A DNA stretch of 64,000 nt from the NCBI GenBank assembly GCA_963920765.1, contig OY987242.1, positions 32,450,002-32,514,001 of the forward strand, in the 5' to 3' direction. The notes beneath the pieces are model-generated. The model ran no database searches. It saw nothing but the letters and a program-made list of their open reading frames with translations, and had not been told where the DNA came from. This stretch comes from Ulota crispa. Its lineage: Eukaryota > Streptophyta > Bryopsida > Orthotrichales > Orthotrichaceae. The stretch's first letter is position 1. Every line of letters starts with the position of its first letter. Positions 9,194 to 21,800 of this stretch are shown here, in pieces. The position numbers and the translations under genes were made by a program.

Positions 9194-11159
9194 AGTATTC
9201 TACTTTGCTTGTTTTTGCATTCAACTAATTAATATCTTGAAGAGGTTGCTTTTATAGTATCCTAAATGGCATAATTGCCTTCATTTTTCACAGTGCATAA
9301 CTTTTTTCTTTATTATTAGAACCCTAAACCATTTGATTGTTTTCTTTGCAAAATTAAGTAATAAGAATTTGTGATATTTGTGCACTTAAGGGTATTAATC
9401 ATGCACATGGTCACCATACATTAAAAATCCAAATGTCTTCAAAACTACATTTTTTTGCTTTTTTTTTATTCATAGAGTTGGTTTTGCAACTAGAGCCTTA
9501 GTTTACTATATTCTCCAAGAATTTCAAATTTTATTTTAGAGAAATGAAGTTTTTATCATTTTGTAGTTTACTGTGTTCCTTAATTCTGTGTTATGATGTC
9601 TTGTTGTATAATGTATATGTGAGGATTTTATGTTGTTTTTAATCATTTTTTTAAATACTAGAGTAAATTTAAGATTCTTGTTGTCAATTGAGTTGTAGAC
9701 ACTTGAATTTCAAAGAATCGTGCAAGTTTTTCTTCAGTATTAAAACAAATAAATTTTTTAAAATAAATTTAAGATGGGGAACAATCATTGTTCAAACAAT
9801 TGTCACAACTATATGGCTTGATTATTATTAATATCAATATTGAATTAACGAATGCATTTTTGCAAAAAAGGTTGTAAGTAGAAGTAAAATAGGTACGATA
9901 AGAATATTTTATTTGTGGACATCGTTATTGATTTTTTAGTTAAACACAATTTCTAATTGAAATATAGAGGTAATCCAGCATCGTATTTTAAAAAACTCCA
10001 TCATTACATGTATGCTCAATATGGTTTTGAGTATAATGCATGTGTTCATACAATGTATTGAAAAAACGAGATTCTAGTGATCTATATGAGATTTTTCACT
10101 TACGGAATTCTACTCTATTTTGTGTAAAATTAGCACAATTATTGTTTTTTGGACATGCATATGCTAAAGTTTTAATGTAGAATCAAATTTAAGTTCACTT
10201 TACAGCATTTTGAAATTTTCATGATAACTTGCTTGATTATCGTATAAATATGTATTCGAATGGATAAACGTTTTTCAACTAACACAAAAATCAATAAAAT
10301 TAAGTCATCAAATATCAAGTTACATGCATTTTTTGATTGTACTCAAAAAATTATGTGTCTCAATTATTCTACCAACAAATTTTTACAAAATTATTATAAT
10401 ATTTTACGTGTTAAACTAATTTTAGCTACAGCATCATGTACTGTTTGGGAAAACAATATTTTAGGATACAAATAAGTTCAACGGAGTCTAAAATGGTGCT
10501 CAAACTTCTAATTATTCATTTTGGAACTTATAAAACAAGAGTGTAAATCTACAATTATTTAGATCAAACTTTAAGTTTTTAGTAGTTTCTATTCATTAAA
10601 GTTTATGAGTCATATAAAAGTTTGTCACAAATCATTCAAACTATACATTTATTATCCTTTTACTTCAAATCTAGTGAAATCTTCCATGTATTCATGTTGT
10701 ATCAAGAGTTTTTTTTTTTTTTTGTTAAAAATTACAAGAGTTTCATAAGCTTCATGCTTGCATTTTTATATGGCCAAATTCTATTTCAACTTTAAATTAA
10801 TAAGCAAATACACATACATGGTAGAAGGACCTTTGGCTTGCAAATCCATTTGACATTAAAAGAAGAATAGTATACTTTAATGAGTAGTAAATTTAATGTT
10901 GATAGTTTATTGGCCAAGAATAAATGCAATGCTTATTTTTTTGTAATTATGCCCAAATCATAAATAACATGTGAGTAACTAGAAACTACCTATCTATTTT
11001 TGGGTCAAATACACTAGTTGAACATAATGTTTAGCATGTGTATTACATAAACATTTATTCTTGACTACTACAGGCACCCATTGGTCTGACAAGACACAAA
11101 ATAAATTTAGGCGCAATTTTGCAAAACATTTCCTTCACAAGATTTTTTTTAACTCCTTA
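9194..11159. other. AT-rich DNA without recognised genes
   Basis: Long AT-rich stretch with no convincing coding frame, splice pattern or paired terminal repeats. A 16-17 base T run lies near 10715. Confidence 0.4.
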
Positions 11160-11600
11160 TCCATGTAATCCAATTCAAACTTTACCCATGCCAATCAGTA
11201 TTTGTTTTTGCTTACAAAACATTACCTTGCAATGAAGCAATTTTTGTTTACCCACAAAATTTTACCCACGCAATAAAAGGATTGCTACTATTTTCTCATG
11301 TAGAAATTATTAGTTATTTTTTGCCCACACAATTCATTTACCCATACAATAATTATCAAGGCAATCTTTTTAAGTTTTTTTTACCCACGTATTTTTTTAC
11401 TCATGTAGGTTTTTATCCACACAAATTTTTTCCCATGTAAGTTATTAGATGTATACCCATGTAGATTTTTACCCATACAAGTTTTTATCCACGCAATAAA
11501 AGGACTGCCAAGCATATTCTTTTTATATACCCACACACGTTTTCACGTACGCAAGTTTTTACACATAATAAAAGGATTGCAATGAAAGGATTACAATAAG
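11160..11600. repeat. Degenerate array of a TTTTTACCCACGCAA-like motif
   Basis: Variants of TTTACCCAYRCAA (TTTACCCATGCC, TTTACCCACAAAA, TTTACCCACGCAATA, TTTACCCATACAA, TTTTATCCACGCAATA) recur more than ten times at irregular spacing of about 20-50 bp, interleaved with AAAGGATTGC. It is not a clean tandem array. Origin and function unknown. Confidence 0.6.
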
Positions 11601-11727
11601 AGGATTGCCAATTGTATTCTTTCACATAGATATATGTCAAAATTCCTAACAATCCTTAACTTATTTATAGTTAAGTTTTACTTAAATGTAAATGCAGAAC
11701 TTAAGTTTTGCTTTTTCATACACATTG

Positions 11728-11803
11728 TTTGCAACTTCTTATTTTTATGCACTTTTACTGGTGTTTACAACTTCTTATTTTTATGCACTTTTACTGGTGT
11801 TTA
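11728..11803. repeat. Two tandem copies of a ~36-bp unit
   Basis: CAACTTCTTATTTTTATGCA followed by CTTTTACTGGTGTTTA occurs twice in a row with almost no change. Neighbouring sequence is AT-rich and non-coding. Confidence 0.75.
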
Positions 11804-12460
11804 AGTCTAATGTAGATTATAAGATCATGCCTTGCACAATGAATTTTACAAAGGTTTGTCCATTCTCTTCATAAAAATTTATAAGTAAATACATCATGAG
11901 AAAACTGGTGGTTTGCATGCTTACAAAAACTTGAGGTCAAAGTTTGCCTATTTGTAACTTTTCTTTATATGAAATGCACGAGAACATTACATAAGCACGG
12001 TTTATAATTTTGGCATATATGAAAATTGATGTATTGATACTAATTTTTAGTTTTTATTTCATAAAAAAAATAAAATTCAACATCATTATGTTATAGGAAA
12101 GGTTGGATCTTTCGTCATGTCAAATCGAGTTTTCAAGCTTTGAGTATATACTATACATAACTATTTTAGACCATACAAATAAAATACAAACAGTTCAAGG
12201 CCATGATCTAATTATGAACCGGCCTCCTATGAAGGGGTCTTCCCATGCAAATCAAAGGGACCGTGGATGGGATAAATTTTTTGAATTACAGCATGATTAT
12301 TGTTTTTCCACCTTGAGATAATCAAGAATTTGTTGAGCATGACATCTATTATAAATTTCAATCAATGGAACATCCCCACATAACACTTTGCAAAACAAAA
12401 AAAAGCTCTTCTATGTCAAAATTCCTACATATGGAATAACAATATTTTGGTATAAAATAA

Positions 12461-12870
12461 AGGAATTGATATGTGCACACGTGGGGTTTGATATATATAC
12501 ACCCCCATCGGGCAAATTTTAGAGTTTTACCTTCAAAAAGTTAAATTTGAAAATTTCAAACTCAAAATCTGGACTTAGAGACCTTGATTTAATCTAGAAC
12601 CATATAAGAAGCTAGAATTGCACAACACCCAATGAAGAAACTTAGGTAAGGTGCAAACTATTACTTTTACTTTTGTTTGTAAAAAATGATAAGCTTTTTC
12701 ATTAGGTGTTGTTCAATTGTAACCTCCATTATGGTTCTAGACTAAATCAAGGTCTCTAAGTTCAAATCTGGAATCAAAATATTCAAATTCTACTTTGTAG
12801 GTTAAAAATCTGAAATTTTCCCGGCCATGTGTGCATATATTGAACCCCAGGTGTGCACATATCAATTCCC
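12461..12870. mobile_element. Inverted-repeat MITE (family L, copy L1)
   Basis: The left end GGAATTGATATGTGCACACG is inverted at the right end (GTGCACATATCAATTCC). The complementarity runs on through the GGGTTTGATATAT segment and the arm containing ATCTAGAACCAT. The flanks TAAAATAA/TAAATTAA could be an 8-bp duplication with one mismatch. A fragment of the family lies inside the element at 39977-41180, and another diverged piece near 44330-44430. Confidence 0.7.
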
Positions 12871-13250
12871 TAAATTAATCAATAATCACAAATTTATCTT
12901 TGTGATGCCTTCAAACGCACTAAATCATCTCAATACCAATGCTCATTCAGGTGTACTCAGCATTGATTTTGCAATTAGTACAACATTTCAGCATGAGTAC
13001 AGCTTGAAGCAATTGAAATCAAAGGCGTACCTCACATAAGTTTCCGAATTTACTGTTGAGGTTGACTCTCAGGGAACACAGGTACCGCAGTAAAGTTTAC
13101 CGTGCTTAACTTACCTGCACGCGCGGTTCCCCGCGAGTCTTCTCTCGCCCTCCTCTCCACGCCTGGTCCTACGCCTCGTTCCATCCTCAGTTTCCCACAC
13201 GGTTCCGCGCACAGATCCTCCACCATCTCAATCCTTCATTGCTGGTTATC
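12871..13250 (+). promoter_or_regulatory. Probable BTAF1 promoter region
   Basis: Composition switches from AT-rich to GC- and CT-rich near 13080, just upstream of the inferred BTAF1 leader. No TATA box was assigned. Inferred from position and base composition. Confidence 0.35.
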
Positions 13251-13402
13251 GCCTGGTCGCACGCCTGGTCACACGCCTGGTCACACGCCTGGTCGCACGC
13301 CTGGTCACACGCCTGGTCACACGCCTGGTCGCACGCCTGGTTACACGCCTGGTCACACGCCTGGTCGCACGCCTGGTTACACGCCTGGTCACATGCCTGG
13401 TT
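13251..13402. repeat. 12-bp minisatellite, about 13 units
   Basis: GCCTGGTCRCAC repeats head to tail about 13 times, with R mostly A or G and a few GCCTGGTTACAC variants. Frames on both strands stay open only because the unit is a multiple of three. It lies in the presumed BTAF1 promoter or leader. Confidence 0.9.
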
Positions 13403-13539
13403 GAAAGCGCAAGTTTCTAAGGTTACATGGTTCACCGCGCGGTGTCTAGTCGTCTTCTTCTTCTCGCTCGCAAGGCTACAGAGAGGCTTCAGAGCGTTCG
13501 TCTTCAAGGGGGGAGAGGCAACAACACTCGAGCCTTCTC

Positions 13540-15880
13540 CTCTTCGAGGATCTCTCCGTTTCACATCTCTCGCAGCCATCTCTCAATAGTCCTCTTCAAT
13601 CTCCCGGTGCTGCGCTTCATTTTCTCTACATACTGCCGTTCTCGGAATCTATTGCTGGAGTGTTCCTCCTTCTGTTCGTGTTTTTTGGTCTCAATTGGTG
13701 GCACTCATCTGCTGCGAAAGCTTTACGAGCAGTGCATTGGAGCTTCAAGGCGTGCTGTTCGGTGAGTTTACAACATCCGAGAGCATATTTATTGCGGCTT
13801 GCTGATTTTATCGGAGGATTGAGTGCCTCATGGAATTGTGTAATCTTTGCATTGCTCTTCTTCTTCTTCCCTTGATTGCGGCACTCAGGGTTTCATTCTG
13901 GATTCTGCCCGGGGCTGTTGTAGCTCGAGCTGTTTCGCATTGAGGTTGATGTATCTTTGTTGTCGTGATTGAAACCAATCATCGCGTAATCGTAGTGCAG
14001 GCGGTACCTTGCGGAGCATTAAACACGGCCTTCTCGAGTCTGTAGATTTCGGAGTGTTACAACAATGCCGTTTCTTTCGTGAAAAAAAGTCTCAATAGGC
14101 GCAGTTGTGGTCATCGACTTGTGGCGGTCATGTAGCTTTCAGAATTAAGTTGCGATTGATTCCTTATCTTCAGGTTTTAGTTTCCCTGCCCTAATTATGT
14201 CCACTCCTTTTCACCTGGCATCGTTTTTTAAGTGCCGTGGATAACCGATGCTCGTGTTGTCGGATGGCAATTTTCTCCGTGATTGAGTATCGGAGGGTTT
14301 TATATCTTGAATTATCTTCGACTCAAGAAGTTAAGTCCTTGTGTTGAGAATGCTTACTGCAATGTATTGTAGGTTTTATTCGCAGTGTTTTCCATGAGTG
14401 TCTATTGCCCTCAGTTCATTGTACATTCGGGTTTATCAGTTCCTATGGATTTTCTTATCTCGAGATATCTGGATGCCAAGCATCATTTGTTTGGTGTACA
14501 TAGAGTGTCAGAAAATAGGCAGGTATTAATAAACTTCTCTTATTTGATCGTATATTTTAATTTTAGCTTTGATGTACGTAGTGATCGTGCTCCTGGTTTG
14601 GCTTTAGGGCAACTTAAAAGCATGAGAGGGTGCACTGTTGCCTTGCCAATCGTGTGCATGTTTCTTACAAATCCTAAACTATAGTCATTTTTTTGGCAGG
14701 CTATCAATTTATTACATTGTGATAGTCTTGGTCGTGAAATGAGTCCCTGGCTTGAATGTTCGTGTTTGGACACTTTTTGATTGCATCGGTCATTGACTCT
14801 GAGATTTAGCTGTACAATTTTCATTACAGCGGATCCTTTCTTAGATCACTAGTTAGAGATTTTTAAGTGCTAGGAATTGTAAGTCCGAGAGTTTTGCCGA
14901 GGAGTATTAGATGTGCTTTCCTCAAACGGACTTCTTCTAAAAATGTTGATGGAAGGTAACAGACTGTAATGGACGTGAACAATTATTTTTTGCGTCGGTA
15001 TATCAGACTGGTGCTGGAGCAATTGTAGGCGAAAGCCAGCTTAGGGTGCTACTGTGGTCTTGATCTTCAATGGATTTTTAACTTATAATATTGTCACCAA
15101 TACGTTTATAAATTTCCTCAACCCTGTGTTCAACCAATTCTCTCTTCTATTTTGGACTATCCTTGATTATTATTTTTAAAATGAAGCTCCAACGTTGAAA
15201 ATAGCAGTCAGAAGTGTGTTTTTTTGGTCACTGGAAAGGGTGGGTTCGTTTGGCTTCAGAAAATTACTTTCAAGGGTCTTTTTCCTGTTAGTAGGGTTTC
15301 ATTACATCCAAAACTCACGTGAATTTATAATGCAGTCCAGTATTGTTTTTATTTATCGAATTTCAATATCAGGATAGAGATCAAGCATTGCTGTATTTTG
15401 CCCTAAATCATTCCTTTGAACGAGTGCCTTCTGTTTTCTTACTTGTCGCTATTATTTTTGACAGGTGATATTATTTGGCTATTCTTCAAGAGAAGCCTCA
15501 TGATAGGCTTTTGCTGGATGCTTCCTTTTTAGCAGTTGCTGCTGCTGCTATTTCGGATTCCTGGATTGAAGAGGATATGCTGTAAATTAATTTTTTTGAA
15601 ACTAAGTGATGAAGGAAGGCTAGGAATGTGATTATCAGGGGAAATCGTGTCTCTTTTTCCCTTTTTTCTCTGTGTGTGAGTAGGTCCTTCTGTGGTAGGT
15701 GAGAGGAGTGTAGGCGAAGGTGAGGAAGGATATGGAGAGGCGGGACTTTGGTCATTTTTCAAAGCATCAGCATAAGTTGGGGAACCAGGAGGACGGGCTT
15801 CCATGTTTTGCAGCGTTGCTGCTGTCACAGAACTGAGATGTGCGAGCGTAAACTAGGAGACTAGGGTGACATCTTTCACA
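13540..15880 (+). other. Inferred BTAF1 5' UTR: leader exon, long leader intron, short upstream frame
   Basis: CT-rich sequence typical of plant leaders runs to about 13761 and ends in a good donor (TTCG|GTGAGT). No coding exon follows until ATG 15881. An acceptor GTCACAG at 15824-15830 would leave a 50-base second leader exon. That exon would carry an 8-codon upstream frame (ATG 15838, stop ending 15864), 16 bases before the main ATG. This is read from splice-like signals only; long 5'-UTR introns are common in plant housekeeping genes. Confidence 0.45.
15529..15804 (-). other. Antisense coding-like fragment in the BTAF1 leader intron
   Basis: The minus strand reads MEARPPGSPTYADALKND and continues as a Pro/Ser-rich stretch of about 90 residues with no recognised domain. 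The start resembles the opening of some plant LINE first proteins, but no zinc knuckle or reverse transcriptase follows. It could be a small insertion remnant or chance. Low confidence. Confidence 0.2.
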
Positions 15881-18800
15881 ATGGCTCAGCAGACATCCCG
15901 ACTGCACCGCCTCCTCACACTACTTGACAGTATCCACATCCTTCTATTGCTTCACCTTTCCACTTGATTATTGATGTCATGGAGCATTTTCTTGCGTGAC
16001 TCTTTTACATGTTGTTTTACCAATCTTAAGTGTTCAATTTAAGGAGCTGGAATATCTCTAGCCAGTTAATTTACCTGGGAATGTGTTTTATGATGAAGAG
16101 GGCCACCTGTCCTTATCATGGCTCTATGAATGAACACCGTTGTAGGTGGCTCTATTGTCAAGTAAATGACCCTCAATTGCACCTAGGTTGTCCTCGTCAT
16201 CGAGTTGGAATAAACTTTGGCGTTGACGTGTGGTATCACCTCCTGTGAATCCTCCTTGATTTTGATCGTTATGCTTTTGGCTCCAGCTGAGTTGTATGGT
16301 GAAGTTTTGTACGTTTTTCGTGTTATTATTGAGGAACTGGCCACCTTAACTGAAGAACAGCGGGATCCACATCAATTACAAGAAGGGCAGCAGCTCGACA
16401 AATTGGTGACATTGCAAAGCAGCACCGAGGAGAGCTTCGGCCACTTCTTAGACGGGTATGATATTTATATTTCAACGTTGATAAATTGGTTTTCCTTGTG
16501 GACTTTTGTTTTAGGTAGTGTGGAGCTTGTGGTGGCAGTTTCAGAATTTTGTATAAGAAGGATAGTAAACTTGGATGGGTTGGGGCTATGGAACGGCGTA
16601 AGTACTTTGCTGATAGGGAACCAAAATAATTTCAAGCTCTCATGGGGGATGGATTTAACCGGTTTCTAGGATTCACAGTACCTCTAGTTGAATTGAAGGC
16701 TTGTGGTAGGGATGATATGTTGAAGCACTGTTTTCAATTTCATGTCAAGATTCTTAAATGACGTAATTTTTTGCAGGTTCGACAATATTTACGTAGCAAG
16801 AGTTGGGATACTAGAGTGGCAGCAGCGCAGGCTATAGGAGCTATTGCAGAAAATGTGCCGCATTTGACCGTGAAGGACCTTATTGCAAGTGCTGAAGCAG
16901 AATTAAGCAAGGAAGATCACCCTGAAAGGATTTTAGAGACTCCAGTTTACCATGAGAATGAAGATGGTGCTCTTACCTTTCAAAGGTAAGCATCCTTATT
17001 ATGTATTCCAAGTAGCAGGACTCGTTGATCTTTAATGATGTTAATTAAATCCTTTGTGTGTTGAAAATTCACATGAAAAACTTATTAATTTGATGCTGTT
17101 CTGGAAATGATATATCTGAATCAAAAGCTGTCACTTCTTCCAAGTCAATGCATCTCGGTCAATAGTTTAATGACTTATTCATAGGATGGTTAGACCACTA
17201 GAAGGATTCAGGCTTTGTAGTAATAATCAATTGACAAGCACTCCGCTATTTGAAAGTTAGACCAGGATTGCTTGGAGATTTGTAGCTTATTGTCGTCTAG
17301 TAATCCTTGCTGCTTGCAGGTTTGATATGCAAGGAGTGCTTGAAAATGGAGCCCAGTTGTTATCATCTGGGGGCCAAGAGTACGATGTGGGTGTTGACAA
17401 CTCCAAATCCCCTGCTGAACGATTGGCTCGTCAGAAGCACAATCTTCGTCGGCGCTTAGGTAAGATAAGATCATTTTTCTTGTTGTTCTGTTTGGTGGTT
17501 TGTTTTTCCATGTAAATTATGTGTCAAGTGAATCTGAATGTTGTACAACTATTGCTTAGTATCTGTTTTTTTGAACCTCTCATTTCGTATACATTGGTTT
17601 GTTTTGTACTATGCGCATATCTCTGCAAGAAACTAGAAACTTTGCAATTGCTGGGTCATTACTAGTGAAGATATGGTTTTAAGGGAATCATGGAGGCTGT
17701 TTCAGGGCTCAATGGATGCGAGGAGTTCATGGATGTCAATGATATGATTCGGGATGAAGACCTCTTGGGACTTCGTGGATCATCCATTGGGAATGGAGAA
17801 GCTCGAGATTTCTTTGCGCAACCACAACTTCCCAAGCAGGAGGTCCATGACTTAGTGGCTACCATGGTACCCGGTGGCCTTTCAAGAACTTTAAGTGCTA
17901 GAGAGCGTAATATGTTGAAGCGTAAGGCCAAGGTGTTGCCTAAAGATGGCACGAAAGAATGGGGAGAGGAAGAGGAAAACGAAGAGCCAGTTTCCAAGCG
18001 TACTAAACAAATAAAGTCTGTTATATCTGAGCAGCCACAGGGTGGAGACACGAAGGTGTGATGCTTTTGATTACTAGTGCAGATTTCTGGGCATTCTTGT
18101 AGAAGTAAGATTTACTCTGCTTTGTAATATAATTTGGTATAGCTTATCTTTTCTTCTTCCAATCTATTAGCAATTGTTGGAATGTAGCTCTTTGCTTGTA
18201 AAATAGATTGATGTAGATGTGATGGTTATGTCTTGTCTAGCTTCAGTATCTATTGAATACTCTGAATTGTAACATTTGGAGTGTTTGGCGTGGTGCAGCT
18301 TGTTGTAGAAGCAGTAATAGATGATGAGAATCAGGAGGGAGATGCGGATGGGGAATGGCCGTTTTATCACATTGTGGAGCTTCTTATACACGATATGTTT
18401 GACCCAGGTTTTATTCTGTCCAGTTCATGCCATTTTGACTTTGATACGATGCTCTGTTTCTGACACGTCCGGGGGCTATGGCATGTTATGATCATAACAT
18501 TCTTATGTCTTCGTAAAGTTTTAAAGTTTTACTTGTAAATTTTAGTTGCTTTTTCATACACTAAATCAAGTCAACACCATTATTGTCCCGTCCTATCCTC
18601 ATTTAACGTACTTAGTCTTTACCGATACCATTTAGCATTTCCTTCTATTTAACTAATAGCCGTTCTGATATTTCGAGTGCCATTTGGTGCTTAGACATCT
18701 CTAATTTCTTACAGCGTGAATCTTTTTGACAGTTTGGGAGGTACGACATGGAAGTCTAATGGCCTTGAGAGAGATCTTAAGCGTTCAAGCTGCATCGGCT

Positions 18801-21800
18801 GGTGTCATGGCGCCAACCGTGGAAGCAGAATCAGGAGCAGAAGCTGAAGCAGAATCAGGAGCAGAAGCTGAAGCAGAATCAGGAGCAGTACCTAGCGACC
18901 TGTCTTCTCTTGAAAGTAAAAAACCTGAGGAGGCGATTCTGTACCCAAGTCCTCATAACGAAAGTATGATAGACCTTAATGTAGGCATATCACCAGAGGA
19001 AGACAATGGAGAATTTAAGAAGGGTATGGAACGTTCTTCACCAGCTCTTCAGAATCACAACTGGGGTGGGGTACCTGAAGCTATGGACGACTGGATGAAA
19101 TCAGGCCACCATGCTGTCAAGACAGAGTTAAGTTTAGGTGGAAGCAAGGCAGGATCGAAATTGAACTTTTTTAAACCCGAAGGTACGGAGGCTTTGAAGT
19201 CTGAGTTGAATTTGGATTTGGGTGAAACTGGAGGCCTGAATGCTCCGAAACCTGAGTTGAATTTGGATTTGGGTGTAGTTAAGTCGGAATTATCTCTAGG
19301 TGCTGTGAAGCAAGAATTGGGGTTGGATCTTAACTTGGAAGCAGAGTTAGATTTGAACATGGAAACGAGGGAACCAGTGATTGTGAAAGAAGAGCCATTA
19401 ACCGTGAAAGATGAGTCAGTAGCTGTGAAAGAGGAGATGAAACTAGAGAGTGAACCACTGCCAAATCTGTTTTGGCAACCTCACGCCGTTGATAGTGTCA
19501 TCAAAGAAAGCAACTACTCAGTGGCTGTTACAGTCGCGAAAAAAGCTTGGGCTGCAAACGTTGGATTTCTTCAAGACTGTACTATTCGCCTGCTTTGTGT
19601 CTTTGCCCTTGATCGGTGAGCATGCTGATCAAACCCGTTGGCTTCAGTATTATATGTGTTTCTTGTGATTGTTTTGCTATCTCATTTTGCGTACTATACG
19701 CCGCTACTTTTGGAGCTGTGATAGAAGTTTGCCTGTTTATTTATGTACCTTGGTAGAAACTCGTGCCACATGCTCCGTATCTGTTAAATCGAAGCATCAG
19801 AAGGCGTAGTGCTGTATTAAAGGATATATCTTTTATGCAGGTTTGGAGATTACGTGTCGGATCAAGTGGTGGCTCCCGTTCGAGAAACATGTGCACAAGT
19901 GATGGGAGCTGTGATGAAGCAGATGCCACCTGCGTTAGTCCATGAATCATTAAACGTTATGCTTCAAATGCAGGTATGTTGCAGCCTCAAGGTGGAAACG
20001 ATGGTTTAGGTTGTGAATTAAACTCGCCAATCAAAGGATCTATTACTGCAACTTCAAAAGTTTATTATTGGACTAAGAACTCTTTGTTTTGTTTTATTGG
20101 AAGTGAAAATGGCAATCACATTCAGAACAACTTTCTTTTCGATGGGCGTTACTATTTTTCTTCACTTGCGTACTATATCTTCAGGCATTTTGGTGTTTTG
20201 ATAATTTCAGTGGTGGTAATTTGATACATCTTGAGCATAGTGTGAATATTGACACACTTTTGGCAACAGAGTCGCCCTGAGTGGGAGGTGCGACACGGGA
20301 GCCTATTGGGTATCAAATATCTTGTAGCAGTTCGTCAGGTAAAATTTTCTTGTTTTTCTTGTTATCAAATAAGTATGTTAGGTTATGTGAGGTTGGTTTG
20401 GTTAGTTGTAAAACGCTTAACAAATCGCATGCTCAACATGTTTTGTGAGTATAGAGAAGTATATTGAGTTTTTGGAACACACCTATGGTAAGTCAAAAAT
20501 CTGCAAGGCCTTAAATAATAAACCTTGAAAACTCATCAGTGTCCTTCCAATATCAGAACGGAAAATTTTTGCTGAGAAATATCCCTCCATGCGCATCCAA
20601 TTTTCCGTAAGCGCTATTCTAAAGCAAAAATGTTTGGTTGGATTCCACAGGAGATGTTGGAGGAACTGCTACCACGAGTCCTCCCTGCCTGCATGGCAGG
20701 TTTGGAGGATCCCGACGATGATGTACGCGCAGTAGCTGCAGAAGCTTTGACTCCAGCAGCAGCTGCTATAGTTGCGTCTGCTGGTAGTAAAAATGTTACT
20801 GCCATCTTATTGTCGCTGTGGGACATCTTGCTGGACTTGGATGACCTCAGCCCATCAACTAGTAGGTGGGTCTCAACTGTTTCCTGTAAAATCCTCCGCT
20901 TTGTTTTCTTTTCTAATGATTAAGCTCCTTCTATTAACACTAAAATCATCTTGCTCTGTGACAGTGTCATGCACTTGTTGTCAGAGCTGTATTCTCAGCC
21001 ACAAGTGGACTCAAAGACGGTGGTGGAGAAACCGCTGTTGCTGGATTTGAATGAGACTATGATGGATGATCACTTAGGCGATACTGCAGGCGGTTCAGAG
21101 GATGATCCATTTTTGCTCTCAACTTTAGCCCCACGCTTATGGCCCTTTATGCGTCACAACATTACCTCTGTTCGTCTTGCAGCCGTTCGGACCTTGGTTT
21201 GACCTTCTAGCCTTTTGATCCTGTATACGTACCCTAGGCCTTAAATGGAAACGATAAGGAGGGGAATACAATGGGGCTGTTGTCGCCATGTTTTTTTATG
21301 TTGTGTAGCTATTGCCATTACGTCTTCTGTAGAACTATGGAAGGGATTCAAAAATCAAGAAGAGAGTACATTACTTTGTAGTTTCTTAGAAGCTATTATA
21401 TTCCTTAGTACTGTGGCGTCTTAAATTTTATTCATGCAGTCGTGATATTCTTAGCATTCAACCTGGTTATGCAGGAGCGCCTTTTGGAGTCTGGAGATCA
21501 CGGAGAAAAGGGGGACTCTAGGAGTTCCTGGGCTGTCCCTATATTGGGTGATGCTTTGAGAATGGTTTTTCAAAATCTGCTTCTCGAGTCGGATGAGACT
21601 GTGATTGAGTTCTCTCAGCGTGTTTGGCGACTACTACTTCAAGTCAGTGGCTGCTACTCTACCTTGATGTTTCAAACCGTTGGGAAGTTCATTGGGATTG
21701 CAGCAATGTATTCTAGATCAAATCTTTCTACTTGCTGCAAGCTCAACTTCAGTCTTTCTCAGGGAGCTTTCTTTCTGTAGTGTATTATCAAAGGGAAGCA

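Noticed and set aside
13102-13589. Open frames with TPGH, HAWS or NQACDQA repeats on both strands
   Set aside because: They arise from the 12-bp minisatellite, whose unit length keeps every frame open.
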